A stretch of DNA of 37,686 bases, from NCBI GenBank assembly GCA_017521405.1, contig JAFXCP010000022.1, positions 1 to 37,686 of the forward strand. The letters are read 5' to 3'. Of the stretch, positions 1 to 8,941 are shown in pieces. The first letter of the stretch is position 1. Every line of letters starts with the position of its first letter. A model generated the notes under the pieces. It saw nothing but the letters and a program-made list of their open reading frames with translations. It was not told where the DNA came from and made no database searches. Origin of the DNA: Akkermansia sp. Its GTDB lineage: Bacteria > Verrucomicrobiota > Verrucomicrobiia > Verrucomicrobiales > Akkermansiaceae. Position numbers and translations under genes: made by a program.

Positions 1-2
1 CT

Positions 3-105
3 GAGCCTGCTCCCGCCCCTGTGGTGGAGGAACCCGCCCCTGCAACTGAGCCTGCTCCCGCCCCTGTGGTGGAGGAACCCGCCCCTGCAACTGAGCCTGC
101 TCCCG
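3..105. repeat. 45-bp tandem repeat, about 2.3 copies
   Basis: Units begin at 3, 48 and 93. The first two are identical over 45 bp and the third is cut short at about 105, just before the stop codon. The period is a multiple of three and encodes a 15-residue Pro/Ala/Glu/Val unit. The array may continue to the left of the window. Confidence 0.85.
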
Positions 106-113
106 AGGCTTAA
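3..113 (+). CDS. 3' end of a gene with a Pro/Ala/Glu-rich repeat tail (partial)
   Basis: Only the last 36 codons before the TAA at 111-113 are inside the window. They read as two full copies and one partial copy of a 15-residue unit, EPAPAPVVEEPAPAT, ending PAPEA. Nothing of the folded part is visible, so the function is unknown. Such Pro/Glu/Ala tails occur as extended linkers in envelope proteins (TonB-like, secretin-associated) and as disordered tails of cytoplasmic proteins. The next gene starts 20 nt after this stop, so they may be co-transcribed. The reading frame is supported by being open from the window edge and by the exact 45-bp repeat period. Confidence 0.6.
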   Translation, partial: EPAPAPVVEEPAPATEPAPAPVVEEPAPATEPAPEA

Positions 114-133
114 AGTTTTTCATTCGAGTAGCC

Positions 134-1159
134 ATGCGGTTCGGTAGCATAACGCAGTTGAATACCGAGGCTGCACAGGCTGCGGTGCAGGGGACTGTTC
201 TGGTTCAGGTTTCGGAGAAGAATCTCCGAACAACGAAGAACGGAAAACCTTATTTGGATATTGTGCTGGCTGATGTGGCCGGCACAGTCTCATTTAAGGT
301 GTGGGATAATGCTCCGTGGTTTCCGACTTTCGACGGATGTGGTGTTGGTGATGCTGTGGCGATAACGGCCCGGTGGATGCAGGGGCAATACGGCATGGAG
401 GTTTCCGAGGTGGAGCTGCGCCCACTCTCTCCCGAGGAAGAACAACAGGTGCTGACGGGTGGTCCGGAACTGCTTGAATTTCAGCAGCGGGAGTGGAATT
501 GCATTCTTTCTTATGCAGAACAACTGCGAGATCCCCGCCTTCGTTCGCTTTGCCTTCTTTTCCTGCAACAGCAGGAAAAACGTTTTCGCCGCGCAGCCGC
601 TGCTCGCGGGTATCACCATGCGCGCCGCGGAGGTTTGGTGGAACATACGGCCAGCGTGATGCGTGTGGCGGATGCCATTGCTGCTCCGTACGCCGGGCGG
701 GTGAACCGCGATTTATTGCTGGCCGGGGCGTTGTTTCACGATGCCGGTAAAATTGTGGAGAACGATTACCGGGAGCATAGCTTGGAAATGCCGTATTCCG
801 ATGCCGGGGAATTGCTGGGCCATATCCCTCTTGGTATCGAGATGGTGAATAAGGCTTGGCGGGAGATGATGGCGGATGCCCCGGCGGAATGGAAACAGCT
901 CAATCCTCCCAGTGAGCAGGTGCGCCTGCATTTGCTGCATTTGGTGGCGGCTCATCATGGTAGTTTGGAGTATGGCTCCCCCGTGTTACCCAAGGTGCCG
1001 GAGGCACTGCTGCTGCACCATGCCGATAACATCGATGCTAAAATGGAGATGTTTCGCGCGGCATATGAATCTGCACCGGCTCTCTCGGAACACGTGCTGC
1101 AACGCAAGGCCCCGCTGCCGGCAAATGTGCTGCACCGCTTGCCGGATGTGGAAGAATAA
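134..1159 (+). CDS. OB-fold/HD-domain nuclease, YhaM-like 3'-5' exoribonuclease
   Basis: A 341-residue protein with two parts. Residues about 15-95 look like an OB-fold nucleic-acid binding module (VQVSEKNLRTTKNGKPYLDI, then a VWDNA-type strand), as in YhaM/CBF1-type exonucleases. Residues about 165-310 form an HD metal-dependent phosphohydrolase domain, with His171, the HD pair His202-Asp203 in FHDAGK, His274-His275 in AAHHGS and Asp298 in HHADNIDAK. This order and length match the YhaM family, which trims RNA and single-stranded DNA from the 3' end. The ATG at 134 lies 20 nt after the upstream stop, with no Shine-Dalgarno. The LysE-type gene follows 6 nt after its stop. The exact substrate is inferred from family only. 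Confidence 0.8.
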   Translation: MRFGSITQLNTEAAQAAVQGTVLVQVSEKNLRTTKNGKPYLDIVLADVAGTVSFKVWDNAPWFPTFDGCGVGDAVAITARWMQGQYGMEVSEVELRPLSPEEEQQVLTGGPELLEFQQREWNCILSYAEQLRDPRLRSLCLLFLQQQEKRFRRAAAARGYHHARRGGLVEHTASVMRVADAIAAPYAGRVNRDLLLAGALFHDAGKIVENDYREHSLEMPYSDAGELLGHIPLGIEMVNKAWREMMADAPAEWKQLNPPSEQVRLHLLHLVAAHHGSLEYGSPVLPKVPEALLLHHADNIDAKMEMFRAAYESAPALSEHVLQRKAPLPANVLHRLPDVEE

Positions 1160-1165
1160 GAGACG

Positions 1166-1807
1166 ATGTGGGAGGCTCTTTTCAGTATTATGTCCGTGGG
1201 GGGTGTGCTGATTATTTCTCAGCTTAGCCCCGGCCCGGATGTCTTTTTTGTGTTCCGTACGGCATTGGCTCAAGGCTTTCGTGCCGGCAGTATGGTGGGT
1301 GCCGGGATTTCTGCCGGTTTTCTCTTGCAAACGATTCTGGTGGGTGTGGCCGGCTCTTGGGTGATGGAGCAGAATTGGAGCCGCTGGGTATTACTGGCTG
1401 CCGCAGCTTGGTTGTTCTACTTGGCATGGAGGATATTTCCCTTCCGTGTCGCCGCGAATTGTGTGGAGCAGGAGCTGGGAATACCCCGCAATTCCGTCGA
1501 TTCGCTCGCGACTCTGTTTCGCCAAGGCTTTTTGTGCAATATCCTTAATCCCAAATGTACACTCTTTATTTGCGGACTGGCACTTGGCCCTATAGCCATG
1601 TTCGGAGAACGCTATGTTTGGTATCCGGCTGCTCTCATGTTGGGGATGTCCCTCTCCGGGTTGCTGGGCTGGATGCTGTGGAGTGCCTTACTGCAATGGA
1701 AGCCGGTGCAGCATTTTTATACGGCTTACGCCCGCAGCATTGATGCACTGTTCGCCTTGCTGCTGGCTATATTTGCCGTTTTGCTCGTTGTTCCCGCTTT
1801 TTTCTAA
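1166..1807 (+). CDS. LysE/RhtB-family amino-acid exporter
   Basis: A 213-residue, very hydrophobic protein with about six membrane segments, the usual LysE/RhtB length. The family hallmark is visible near the N-terminus as SPGPD (residues 21-25), followed by a conserved G-rich stretch (GSMVGAGISAGF). Members export amino acids or derivatives across the inner membrane, but the substrate cannot be told from sequence. The start is 6 nt downstream of the HD-nuclease gene, suggesting a shared transcript. The sdhC promoter follows soon after the stop and no clear terminator intervenes. Confidence 0.8.
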   Translation: MWEALFSIMSVGGVLIISQLSPGPDVFFVFRTALAQGFRAGSMVGAGISAGFLLQTILVGVAGSWVMEQNWSRWVLLAAAAWLFYLAWRIFPFRVAANCVEQELGIPRNSVDSLATLFRQGFLCNILNPKCTLFICGLALGPIAMFGERYVWYPAALMLGMSLSGLLGWMLWSALLQWKPVQHFYTAYARSIDALFALLLAIFAVLLVVPAFF

Positions 1808-1842
1808 ATATGCCTTTTTTGGCTTACGTGGGTGATTGGTGC

Positions 1843-1871
1843 TTGCTTTTTAGACTGGGATGGGGTACAGT
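1843..1871 (+). promoter_or_regulatory. Candidate sigma-70 promoter for sdhCAB
   Basis: TTGCTT at 1843-1848 and TACAGT at 1866-1871 are separated by 17 bp. The predicted transcription start is about 1878, giving a leader of about 20 nt before the sdhC ATG at 1899. Assigned by eye. Confidence 0.5.
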
Positions 1872-1898
1872 TAAACCCGCAAAGACGTTATTGCACTT

Positions 1899-2552
1899 AT
1901 GAACGATATTATCACGACAGCATGCAAGTTCGTCACGTCCTCTATCGGCCGCAAAATCCTTGTGGCACTTACGGGGGCGTGCCTCCTCCTGTTCCTCGTG
2001 GGTCACCTTGCCGGTAATATGACTATTTTCGGCGGTTCTACGTGGATTAACAACTACGCTACGGGTCTGCACGCCATGCCTGCCTGGATGCTGATGGCCA
2101 TTCGTCTTGGTCTTCTCGCCATCCTGCTGATTCATGTGGTTCTTACTCTCGTACTCAAGTTGGAAAATGTTAACGCCCGCACTCATTACCAGAAGGAAGG
2201 CACGCTGAAGGCGACTTTGGCCTCTCGTACCATGGTGCTGACGGGTGTGATGATTTTCTGCTTCCTGCTGTTCCACCTGTGGCAGCTTACGGTGAATGGG
2301 GACCCTCACGATTGCTATAACCACATTGTGGCTGCTTTCTCCAATCCCTGGTGTTCCGTATTCTACATCGTGGCTATCTGCTGCCTGTTTATGCATGTTC
2401 GTCATGGCTTGCAGTCTGTATTCCAGACGCTGGGCCTCTCCACCCGCAAGGTGCGCCCGCTTTATAACATTGTGGCCATTCTCTTCGGTCTGGTGGTTTG
2501 TGGCGCCTTCATCTCCATCCCCGTGTGCGTGATGCTCGGCATCATCAAGTAA
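1899..2552 (+). CDS. sdhC: Succinate dehydrogenase/fumarate reductase cytochrome b subunit (type B)
   Basis: A 217-residue membrane protein with five hydrophobic segments. It anchors the SdhAB catalytic dimer to the inner membrane and passes electrons to or from quinone. Candidate haem-b ligands lie in the helices: His36 (GHLAGN), His79, His126, and His166/His169 (MHVRHG). One large cytochrome b with two haems and no separate SdhD is the type-B arrangement seen in Bacteroidota, Chlamydiota and epsilon-proteobacteria. It is first in sdhCAB, and sdhA begins 23 nt after its stop. There is no Shine-Dalgarno. Whether the complex works as succinate dehydrogenase or fumarate reductase cannot be decided from sequence. 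Confidence 0.92.
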   Translation: MNDIITTACKFVTSSIGRKILVALTGACLLLFLVGHLAGNMTIFGGSTWINNYATGLHAMPAWMLMAIRLGLLAILLIHVVLTLVLKLENVNARTHYQKEGTLKATLASRTMVLTGVMIFCFLLFHLWQLTVNGDPHDCYNHIVAAFSNPWCSVFYIVAICCLFMHVRHGLQSVFQTLGLSTRKVRPLYNIVAILFGLVVCGAFISIPVCVMLGIIK

Positions 2553-2575
2553 CCCTTCACTCCTCATCTGATTAT

Positions 2576-4540
2576 ATGAACGATATCAAGTTTCCTGTGA
2601 GCGATTACATGCCGGATTCCTGCATTCCGGATGGCCCCATTGACCAGAAGTGGACCAAGTACAAGCGCGAAGCCAAACTCATTAACCCCAATAACCGCCG
2701 TAAGTACACCGTGCTGATTGTGGGTACGGGTCTGGCCGGTGGCTCCGCAGCCGCCACCCTGGCAGAACTCGGCTATAATGTGAAGTGCTTCTGCTATCAG
2801 GATAGTCCCCGCCGTGCTCACTCCATTGCCGCTCAGGGTGGTATTAATGCTGCTCACAACTACCAGAATGATGGTGACTCCGTATACCGCCTGTTCTACG
2901 ATACGGTGAAGGGCGGCGATTTCCGTGCCCGCGAAGCCAACGTGTATCGCCTGGCCGAGGTGTCCTGCAACATCATCAACCAGTGCGTGGCTCAGGGTGT
3001 GCCCTTTGGTCGTGAATATGGTGGCTTGCTTGATAACCGCTCCTTCGGTGGTTCCCAGCTTAAGCGTACCTTCTACAGCCGTGGCCAGACCGGCCAGCAG
3101 CTCCTCCTCGGTGCCTATCAGGCCATGGAAAAGGAAATCGGTAAGGGGCATATTGAAATGTACTCCCGCCATGAAATGATGGATCTTGTGGTGGTGGACG
3201 GCCATGCCAAGGGTATCGTGGTACGCGATATGGTGACGGGCGAAATCAAGAGCTTTGCCGGTGATACCGTGCTTCTTGCCACGGGTGGTTACGGCCGTGT
3301 GTTCTTCCTTTCCACCAACGCTATGGGCTGCAACGTGGGCGCTGCCTGCGCCTGCTGGAAGAAGGGGGCTTACTTTGCTAACCCCTGCTTCACGCAGATT
3401 CACCCCACCTGCATCCCCGTGAAGGGCGAATACCAGAGCAAGCTGACCCTCATGTCTGAGTCTCTGCGTAACGATGGTCGTATTTGGGTGCCTAAGAGCC
3501 GCGAAGTGGCTGCCAAGATTCGCCGGGGCGAGATGAAGCCCTCCGAAGTGGCTGAGGGTGACCGCGACTATTATCTGGAGCGCAAGTACCCCTCCTTCGG
3601 TAACCTGGCTCCCCGTGATATTTCCTCCCGTGCTGCTAAGGAGGCATGCGACGATGAGCGCGGTGTGGCTAACACCGGTCGCGGCGTGTTCCTTGACTTC
3701 AAGGATGCCATTGCCCGCATGGGTAAGGAGTGGATTGACGGCCAGTATGGCAACCTCTTTGAGATGTACGAGGAGATTACCGATGTGGACCCCCACGAGC
3801 AGCCGATGATGATTTACCCCGCTTCCCACTACACCATGGGTGGCCTGTGGGTGGACTACAACCTGATGTCCTCCATCCCCGGTCTCCATGTGCTTGGCGA
3901 GGCTAACTTCTCCGACCACGGTGCTAACCGCCTCGGTGCTTCCGCCCTCATGCAGGGCCTCTCTGATGGTTACTTCGTGATTTCCTCCACGCTTCCCACC
4001 TACCTCACCACCCAGACTCCCGGCAGCGTCACCACGGCTGCACCCGAGTTTAAGGAGGCAGAGGATGCCGTGAAGGCCCGCATTAAGAAGATGATGGATG
4101 TACAGGGTACCAAGAGCCCCGATGAAATCCACCGTGAACTTGGCAAGCTCATTTGGGAGGATGTAGGCATGGGCCGTACCAAGGAATCCCTCATGGATGC
4201 CATCTCCAAGATTCCCGCTATTCGCGATGAATTCTGGAACAACGTGAAGGTTGTGGGCAGCACGGAGGGTGTAAACCAGGAACTCGAAAAGGCTTGGCGT
4301 GTGGCTGCCTTCCTCGACTTTGCCGAGGTGCTTTGCTACGATGCTCTGAACCGCGAGGAATCCTGCGGTGCACACTTCCGCCTCGAACACCAGCTGGCCG
4401 ATGGTGAGGCTAAGCGTGATGACGCTAACTTCGCCTATGTGGCTTGCTGGGAATACAAGGGTACGGGCGAGTTGCCGGTACTGCACAAGGAGCCGCTGAC
4501 CTTCGATACGGTTCATCTGGCCATCCGTTCCTACAAGTAA
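2576..4540 (+). CDS. sdhA: Succinate dehydrogenase/fumarate reductase flavoprotein subunit
   Basis: A 654-residue flavoprotein. The N-terminal Rossmann motif [18 protein letters not shown] binds FAD. His82 in [12 protein letters not shown] is the expected covalent FAD attachment site. The substrate-site motifs [14 protein letters not shown] and [16 protein letters not shown] are present. The open frame extends 26 codons further upstream, but that overlaps the end of sdhC and has no family resemblance. The ATG at 2576 gives the usual type-B N-terminus ([11 protein letters not shown]) and was chosen. The protein oxidises succinate, or reduces fumarate, on the cytoplasmic face together with SdhB and SdhC. 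Confidence 0.95.
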   Translation: MNDIKFPVSDYMPDSCIPDGPIDQKWTKYKREAKLINPNNRRKYTVLIVGTGLAGGSAAATLAELGYNVKCFCYQDSPRRAHSIAAQGGINAAHNYQNDGDSVYRLFYDTVKGGDFRAREANVYRLAEVSCNIINQCVAQGVPFGREYGGLLDNRSFGGSQLKRTFYSRGQTGQQLLLGAYQAMEKEIGKGHIEMYSRHEMMDLVVVDGHAKGIVVRDMVTGEIKSFAGDTVLLATGGYGRVFFLSTNAMGCNVGAACACWKKGAYFANPCFTQIHPTCIPVKGEYQSKLTLMSESLRNDGRIWVPKSREVAAKIRRGEMKPSEVAEGDRDYYLERKYPSFGNLAPRDISSRAAKEACDDERGVANTGRGVFLDFKDAIARMGKEWIDGQYGNLFEMYEEITDVDPHEQPMMIYPASHYTMGGLWVDYNLMSSIPGLHVLGEANFSDHGANRLGASALMQGLSDGYFVISSTLPTYLTTQTPGSVTTAAPEFKEAEDAVKARIKKMMDVQGTKSPDEIHRELGKLIWEDVGMGRTKESLMDAISKIPAIRDEFWNNVKVVGSTEGVNQELEKAWRVAAFLDFAEVLCYDALNREESCGAHFRLEHQLADGEAKRDDANFAYVACWEYKGTGELPVLHKEPLTFDTVHLAIRSYK

Positions 4541-4579
4541 AGAAACGTCATTACAAAACCTTTTAAGAAAAAACGATTT

Positions 4580-5347
4580 ATGGCTAATCTTAATCTTACG
4601 CTCAAGGTATGGCGCCAGGAGAATGCACAGGCTCAGGGCCGCATTGAGACCTACAAGGCGAAGAACATTCCTGATGAGGCCTCCTTCTTGGAGATGCTCG
4701 ATATTGTGAACGAGGAACTCGTACACGAAGGCAAGGAACCCATCGTATTCGACCACGATTGCCGCGAAGGTATTTGCGGTATGTGTTCCCTTACGATTAA
4801 CGGTGTGCCCCATGGCGGTAAGAAGGTGACAACTTGCCAGCTGCACATGCGCCAGTTCAAGGATGGGGATACCATCTGGATTGAGCCTTTCCGTGCACAG
4901 GCATTCCCGCTGCTGCGTGACCTGATGGTGGATCGTACGGCTCTGGACAACATTATTGCTGCCGGTGGCTTTGTGGATATCCGCACGGGTTCCGCCCCGA
5001 ATGCGAACAACATGCCTGTACGCAAGAAGACGGCGGATGCCGCCTTCGATGCTGCGGCATGTGTGGGTTGCGGTGCTTGCGTGGCCAGCTGCAAGAACAG
5101 CTCTGCCATGCTCTTCACCTCCGCTAAGGCGGCTCATCTGAATCTGCTGCCTCAGGGCCAGCCGGAGAAGAATAAGCGTGTGCTTGCCATGGTGCGCCAG
5201 ATGGATGCCATGGGCTTCGGCAACTGCACGAACCAGTATGAGTGCGAGGCTGCTTGCCCGAAGGGCATTTCCGTGGATAACATTGCTAAGCTGAATCGCG
5301 ATTACATGATTGCCTGCGCTGCTGAGGCTGTGGGCGTGTTCTCCTGA
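4580..5347 (+). CDS. sdhB: Succinate dehydrogenase/fumarate reductase iron-sulfur subunit
   Basis: A 255-residue iron-sulfur protein that relays electrons from the flavin in SdhA to the haems and quinone in SdhC. The [2Fe-2S] ligands are Cys61, Cys66, Cys69 and Cys86 (CREGICGMC). The C-terminal ferredoxin-like part holds [11 protein letters not shown] (Cys161, 164, 167, 171) and Cys216, Cys222 and Cys226 ending in CPKG, which supply the [4Fe-4S] and [3Fe-4S] clusters. The gene starts 39 nt after sdhA in an A-rich stretch without Shine-Dalgarno. A strong hairpin closes the operon. Confidence 0.95.
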   Translation: MANLNLTLKVWRQENAQAQGRIETYKAKNIPDEASFLEMLDIVNEELVHEGKEPIVFDHDCREGICGMCSLTINGVPHGGKKVTTCQLHMRQFKDGDTIWIEPFRAQAFPLLRDLMVDRTALDNIIAAGGFVDIRTGSAPNANNMPVRKKTADAAFDAAACVGCGACVASCKNSSAMLFTSAKAAHLNLLPQGQPEKNKRVLAMVRQMDAMGFGNCTNQYECEAACPKGISVDNIAKLNRDYMIACAAEAVGVFS

Positions 5348-5373
5348 TTCTCCATGGTACAATAACGTTTGGC

Positions 5374-5400
5374 TGCGCCGGAAGGTTTCCTTCCGGCGCA
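5374..5400 (+). terminator. Hairpin terminator after sdhCAB
   Basis: A perfect 12-bp stem (5374-5385 with 5389-5400) and a 3-nt loop, followed by a short T-containing stretch (GTGCTGTTTT). It begins 27 nt after the sdhB stop. The T tract is imperfect, so it may act together with the next hairpin. Confidence 0.65.
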
Positions 5401-5421
5401 GTGCTGTTTTCGCGGCGTTGC

Positions 5422-5451
5422 AAAAAAAAAGCCTCCCTTGTTCCGGGAGGC
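5422..5451 (-). terminator. Rho-independent terminator for ftsZ
   Basis: Read on the minus strand, a 7-bp GC-rich stem (5445-5451 with 5431-5437) with a 7-nt loop runs straight into nine T residues (5430-5422). Flanking A/T pairs can lengthen the stem. It begins 22 nt past the ftsZ stop codon. On the plus strand only four T follow, so it mainly serves ftsAZ. Confidence 0.9.
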
Positions 5452-5473
5452 TTTTGGGGGAAAGGTAATCGGA

Positions 5474-7051
5474 TTAATCCTTCGGTAAAATATCCCTTAG
5501 GTCGTTATAATTGGGGGTAGCTTGGCGCCGGGGGGCGTATCTGCCGGCAGGGCGGGGATTTTCGTCTTCCTCTTCCTCATCGTTAAACATGTTGCGTACG
5601 CGGGCATCGAGGGCGTCCTCCGCATCCGTTGCGGACTTTTTGGGGAGTACGTTGATGTTTCTTGCTGTGCGTGCCGTCGCGGGAGTGGGGGTATAGAAGG
5701 AGGAGGCGGAACCTTCCTCTTCCTCATCATCGCCAAATATATCTCCGGCACGGGTTAGGGCATCCTCTTCTCTTTCTGCATGGTGGGGTGCGGGAGGGGT
5801 GGAGAGGTCAAATTCCCACTGGCGAGGCTCCGGAATGGAGCGGCGTGGTGGCGGGGGCATGGGCGGAGGCATTGTGTTTTCTTCCTCCTCCGGTTCCAGC
5901 AGGGGGGTGCCGCTTTCTTCCTCGTCCATATCCTCCGGGGCGGATTCCTCGGCCTCATCGACTTCTTCTTCCTCCTCTTCCGTGTATTCAGGGGCGTATT
6001 CCTCCGCTTCCTCATCCTCAGGTGTTTCCTCCGGTGCGGGCGGGGGCGGGAGTGGTTCCGGCTCTGCCAGAATGGCTGCGCGCAGTTCGTTCGCATCCAC
6101 GGAGGCTATGAGGCTTACACGTATTTCCTCTCCCAGAAGGGGTTTGACGGCAGCTCCGAAGAAGATGTTTACCTCATCCCCCCCCAGTCCTTCTCGGATG
6201 GTTTCCATGGCCGTTCGAAGCTCTGCCAGAGACATGTTGTTCCCGCCGGCAATGTGAACGATGACGGTATGGGCGTGTTTGAGGGCTCCGTGGTAGGCCA
6301 CCATGGGGGATTCCAGTGCGGCTTGTGCGGCATCCTTCGCTCTTTGGGCACCATAACCCCGGCCGGAGCCGTAGATGCAGCGGGAGTCGTTATTATCGAG
6401 CGCGGTGACGAGTTCATCCAGACCGATGTTGATGAGACCGGGCGAATTTGCCAGAAGGGGAACGGAGGCTGTGGCTTGGGAAAGCAGGGAGTTTGCTTCT
6501 TCAAAAACGGCTTGGGCTCCGCTGCGGCTGCGGAAGAGGTCCTCCATATAGTCGTTCTCGAAGCAGAACACGATGTCCGAAAGACGGGCGATGGTTTCCA
6601 ATGCCTCATCTGCTTGGGCCCGCCGCCGGTGCCCTTCGAAGGCAAAGGGCATTACCACCACGGATACAAGAAAAATGCCGGCTTCTCGGGCAATTTCTGC
6701 AAGCAGGGGGGCTACACCGGAACCGGTGCCGCCGCCAAGCCCCACTACCATGACCAGTAGGCGAGCATCCTTCAGCAGGGTATCTATTTCCGCACGACTT
6801 TCCGCTACGGCCAGACGCCCCATTTCCGGGTCTCCGCCGGAGCCGAGCCCGTGATTCATTCCGGCTCCGAGTTGCAGGAAGGATACGTTGCCGCAGGAGC
6901 GCCCCAAGCGCTCATCGAGTGACATGATGCAGAGCCGTACATTTTCTGCGCTGGAGCCGCTGAAGCGTTGCAGGATATTGGCTCCGGCTCCGCCGAGGCC
7001 GACGATGACGATGCCGTCTTCCTTGCGGGATGTTGCTTGGTAGGGGAGCAT
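5474..7051 (-). CDS. ftsZ: Cell-division GTPase FtsZ, divergent, with long acidic tail
   Basis: A 525-residue FtsZ. It polymerises at midcell and recruits the divisome. The GTPase part (about 1-325) has the nucleotide-binding motif IVGLGGAGAN, the tubulin signature GGGTGSG (106-112) and PFAFEG (135-140). The T7 loop normally reads like GLMNVDFAD, with two aspartates needed for GTP hydrolysis in the next subunit. Here it is GLINIGLDE: the Asn is kept (208), but the aspartate positions are Gly210 and Glu213, with an Asp one residue earlier (212). The ANDVL aspartate that contacts guanine is Ser (ANSLL). Residues about 329-510 are a long linker, Asp/Glu-rich at 341-391, ending in YNDLRDILPKD, probably the partner-binding tail. 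It follows ftsA by 22 nt. Confidence 0.92.
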   Translation of the reverse strand: MLPYQATSRKEDGIVIVGLGGAGANILQRFSGSSAENVRLCIMSLDERLGRSCGNVSFLQLGAGMNHGLGSGGDPEMGRLAVAESRAEIDTLLKDARLLVMVVGLGGGTGSGVAPLLAEIAREAGIFLVSVVVMPFAFEGHRRRAQADEALETIARLSDIVFCFENDYMEDLFRSRSGAQAVFEEANSLLSQATASVPLLANSPGLINIGLDELVTALDNNDSRCIYGSGRGYGAQRAKDAAQAALESPMVAYHGALKHAHTVIVHIAGGNNMSLAELRTAMETIREGLGGDEVNIFFGAAVKPLLGEEIRVSLIASVDANELRAAILAEPEPLPPPPAPEETPEDEEAEEYAPEYTEEEEEEVDEAEESAPEDMDEEESGTPLLEPEEEENTMPPPMPPPPRRSIPEPRQWEFDLSTPPAPHHAEREEDALTRAGDIFGDDEEEEGSASSFYTPTPATARTARNINVLPKKSATDAEDALDARVRNMFNDEEEEDENPRPAGRYAPRRQATPNYNDLRDILPKD

Positions 7052-7073
7052 GTGGTGTGTGGGAAAATGGGGG

Positions 7074-8291
7074 TTAATGACCGCGCCGCAGGAAATTCAG
7101 GAAGCGGCTGAAAACGCCCGGCCGGGGGGCGCGTATGGCATCATCATCGTAGCGCTGGGCGAAGCGAATAAGCCCGATGGCAGTGCAGTAGCGGGGGTCG
7201 GCCAAGTAGGAGTGGTTGTGACCGGGGGGAAGGGGAGCCGGTTGGTGTACCGTCATACCTTTGAAGATGTACTCCGTCAACTTGTCCAAGCCGCGCATAA
7301 GGCTGGAGCCTCCGGAAAGGAAGATGCTCATGCCGGAGTTGAGCAACTCTGCCGGAATGCGGTCGCGTACTTGCAGGAGCATGGCGGCCATGCTGTTGCG
7401 AATGGCCAGATTGAGCTTGCCTCGCTCAATCGTCACATCGTGCATGCCGTGGGTTCCTTTGTATTGCGCGAGGGAGTGGTCCTTAATGTCGCCAAAGGCG
7501 TTACCCTCTGTTCGTTTGAGGGTTTCTGCCGCATCTCGACTGGCGCGCTCGTCCGAAATACGCACAATTTGCTGGTTGATGGTATTGCCGCCCATGGGAA
7601 TGCAGCCGGAGGCTACAACATCTCCCCCTTTGAAACAGATGAAATCCGTGGTGCCGCCGCCGATATCGATGAGCAGGGCTCCGGCTTCCTTCTGCTGGCG
7701 GTTAAGGACCATTTGCGCGGTGGCCAGCGGAGCAAAGACGAGGTCTTCCACCTCCAGCGGTACTTGGCGCACGCAGCGCAGGGAGTTTTGTAGGCGTGTG
7801 CGTATGCCGTGCATTACATGGCAGTTCACATCCAGTGTGCGGCCGGAGAGACCGGCAGGGTGGCGGGTGGGCTCTCCGCTATCGATGGAGAAGCCTCCCA
7901 GCTCACGGTTAATGGGGAAACGATCCGAGGCCAGTTCCAGTTTTTCCGCCTTTTCCTTGGCTATGTCGGCATGTTCGTCATCAATTACATCCTGATCGTC
8001 CGGCAAGCGGAAGGAGCCTACGTTGTTCTCGCCGACGATGTGTTCTCCCGTAACGGAAAGAAAGACGTTGAGGATGTCCACATCGGCGTGGTCTTGGGCG
8101 AGTTGCCATGCATCGCACACGCACTGGCGCGCTAAGCTAAGGTCTGTAATTTCTCCTTTTTTGACACCACAGCTCTTAACTTCGCCAATGCCGATGATAG
8201 TGGCGGTGGCATCGGGGCGAATTTCTCCGACGACCATGCATGTTTTAGATGTGCCGATTTCGAGACCAACGAGGATTTTGGACTGTGCCAT
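7074..8291 (-). CDS. ftsA: Cell-division protein FtsA, actin-like FtsZ membrane anchor
   Basis: A 405-residue actin-fold ATPase that tethers FtsZ to the membrane. The N-terminus VGLEIGTSKTCMVVGEI is the phosphate-1 motif, and DIGGGTTD (209-216) is the phosphate-2 motif. The 1C/SHS2 region lies between them. The last residues (SRFLNFLRRGH) form a short amphipathic, basic helix typical of the membrane-targeting tail. The frame is open for 26 codons upstream, but family alignment supports the ATG at 8291 (MAQSKILVGLE). ftsZ lies 22 nt downstream. No ftsQ, ddl or mur genes adjoin it, unlike many division clusters. Confidence 0.93.
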   Translation of the reverse strand: MAQSKILVGLEIGTSKTCMVVGEIRPDATATIIGIGEVKSCGVKKGEITDLSLARQCVCDAWQLAQDHADVDILNVFLSVTGEHIVGENNVGSFRLPDDQDVIDDEHADIAKEKAEKLELASDRFPINRELGGFSIDSGEPTRHPAGLSGRTLDVNCHVMHGIRTRLQNSLRCVRQVPLEVEDLVFAPLATAQMVLNRQQKEAGALLIDIGGGTTDFICFKGGDVVASGCIPMGGNTINQQIVRISDERASRDAAETLKRTEGNAFGDIKDHSLAQYKGTHGMHDVTIERGKLNLAIRNSMAAMLLQVRDRIPAELLNSGMSIFLSGGSSLMRGLDKLTEYIFKGMTVHQPAPLPPGHNHSYLADPRYCTAIGLIRFAQRYDDDAIRAPRPGVFSRFLNFLRRGH

Positions 8292-8348
8292 AGGGAGAAA
8301 GTATGCTGTGAAAACTTTTGCGAGCAGAAAAGAACGATGATGGGCTGC

Positions 8349-8354
8349 ATTATA
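8349..8354 (-). promoter_or_regulatory. Candidate extended -10 promoter for ftsAZ
   Basis: On the minus strand TATAAT is preceded by TGC, an extended -10 element. No convincing -35 box lies at the normal distance. The predicted start is near 8342, giving a leader of about 50 nt before ftsA. Confidence 0.45.
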
Positions 8355-8395
8355 GCACAAGCCCGGCATGGGAAGCGTGCCAAATACGCGTCATA

Positions 8396-8914
8396 TTAGC
8401 GGGAGAGAGCTTGTGTGCATATTTGCGGCGTAGGCATGATGCCGGGTTGCAGTGTTACGTAATTCTCCGAGTATTTTTCGGAGGGTTTGAAGAGGAATCC
8501 GGGCTCCTTGTCCTTTACTTCGTACTTGTTGGCACGGAATACGGGGAGGATTTGGTCGGTGCTGGGGTCGTAGGCGTTATCTCCGGTATAGGTGCCGTGG
8601 ACGATATATTCCACGTTCGCATCCGTGCCGAAGGTGGCATTTTCCAACGGAGGTTCCGGACCGCGGTCCGGTGTGTGTGTAAGGCTTTCATCCATCATGA
8701 CGAGCTTGGCCGTGCGCCAGCTTTGCCCGGGGCGGCGAAGGTAGCCCCAGAAGCGGCAGTTGGGGATGTAGTAGCGGCGGCCGATGTAGTAATCCCCCGT
8801 GGCTTCTTGGGCGATGATGGCTTCGCGTTCGCGGATGGCTTTGCAGTCCGAGCGCAGGGAGTGGCACTGGCAGAGCAGCCCGCAAAGAAGCATAAGGAAA
8901 AGAGCGCGTTTCAT
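8396..8914 (-). CDS. Small predicted lipoprotein of unknown function
   Basis: A 172-residue protein. The N-terminus (MKRALFLMLLCGLL) is a short hydrophobic signal, followed by a lipobox-like LCQC with candidate lipidated Cys17. Cys15 and Cys11 are less likely. The mature part is rich in Tyr, Arg and Pro with several short beta-like stretches (DYYIGRRYYIPNCRFWGYLR). I do not recognise a family. It starts 27 nt downstream of ppa and is probably read from the ppa promoter. The ftsA promoter follows its stop. Lgt, encoded at 15 kb, would be the lipidating enzyme. Confidence 0.7.
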   Translation of the reverse strand: MKRALFLMLLCGLLCQCHSLRSDCKAIREREAIIAQEATGDYYIGRRYYIPNCRFWGYLRRPGQSWRTAKLVMMDESLTHTPDRGPEPPLENATFGTDANVEYIVHGTYTGDNAYDPSTDQILPVFRANKYEVKDKEPGFLFKPSEKYSENYVTLQPGIMPTPQICTQALSR

Positions 8915-8941
8915 AAGCCGTTATGGGTGGGGAAAGGGGTA

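Noticed and set aside
2564-5362. A 932-codon open frame on the minus strand opposite sdhAB
   Set aside because: It is antisense to well-supported sdhA and sdhB, His/Gly/Ala-rich with no family features. Codon bias of the real genes leaves this frame free of stops.
5780-6760. A plus-strand frame of 326 codons inside ftsZ
   Set aside because: Antisense to FtsZ motifs and acidic linker; its Arg/Gly/Phe-rich content is the complement of Glu/Asp codons.
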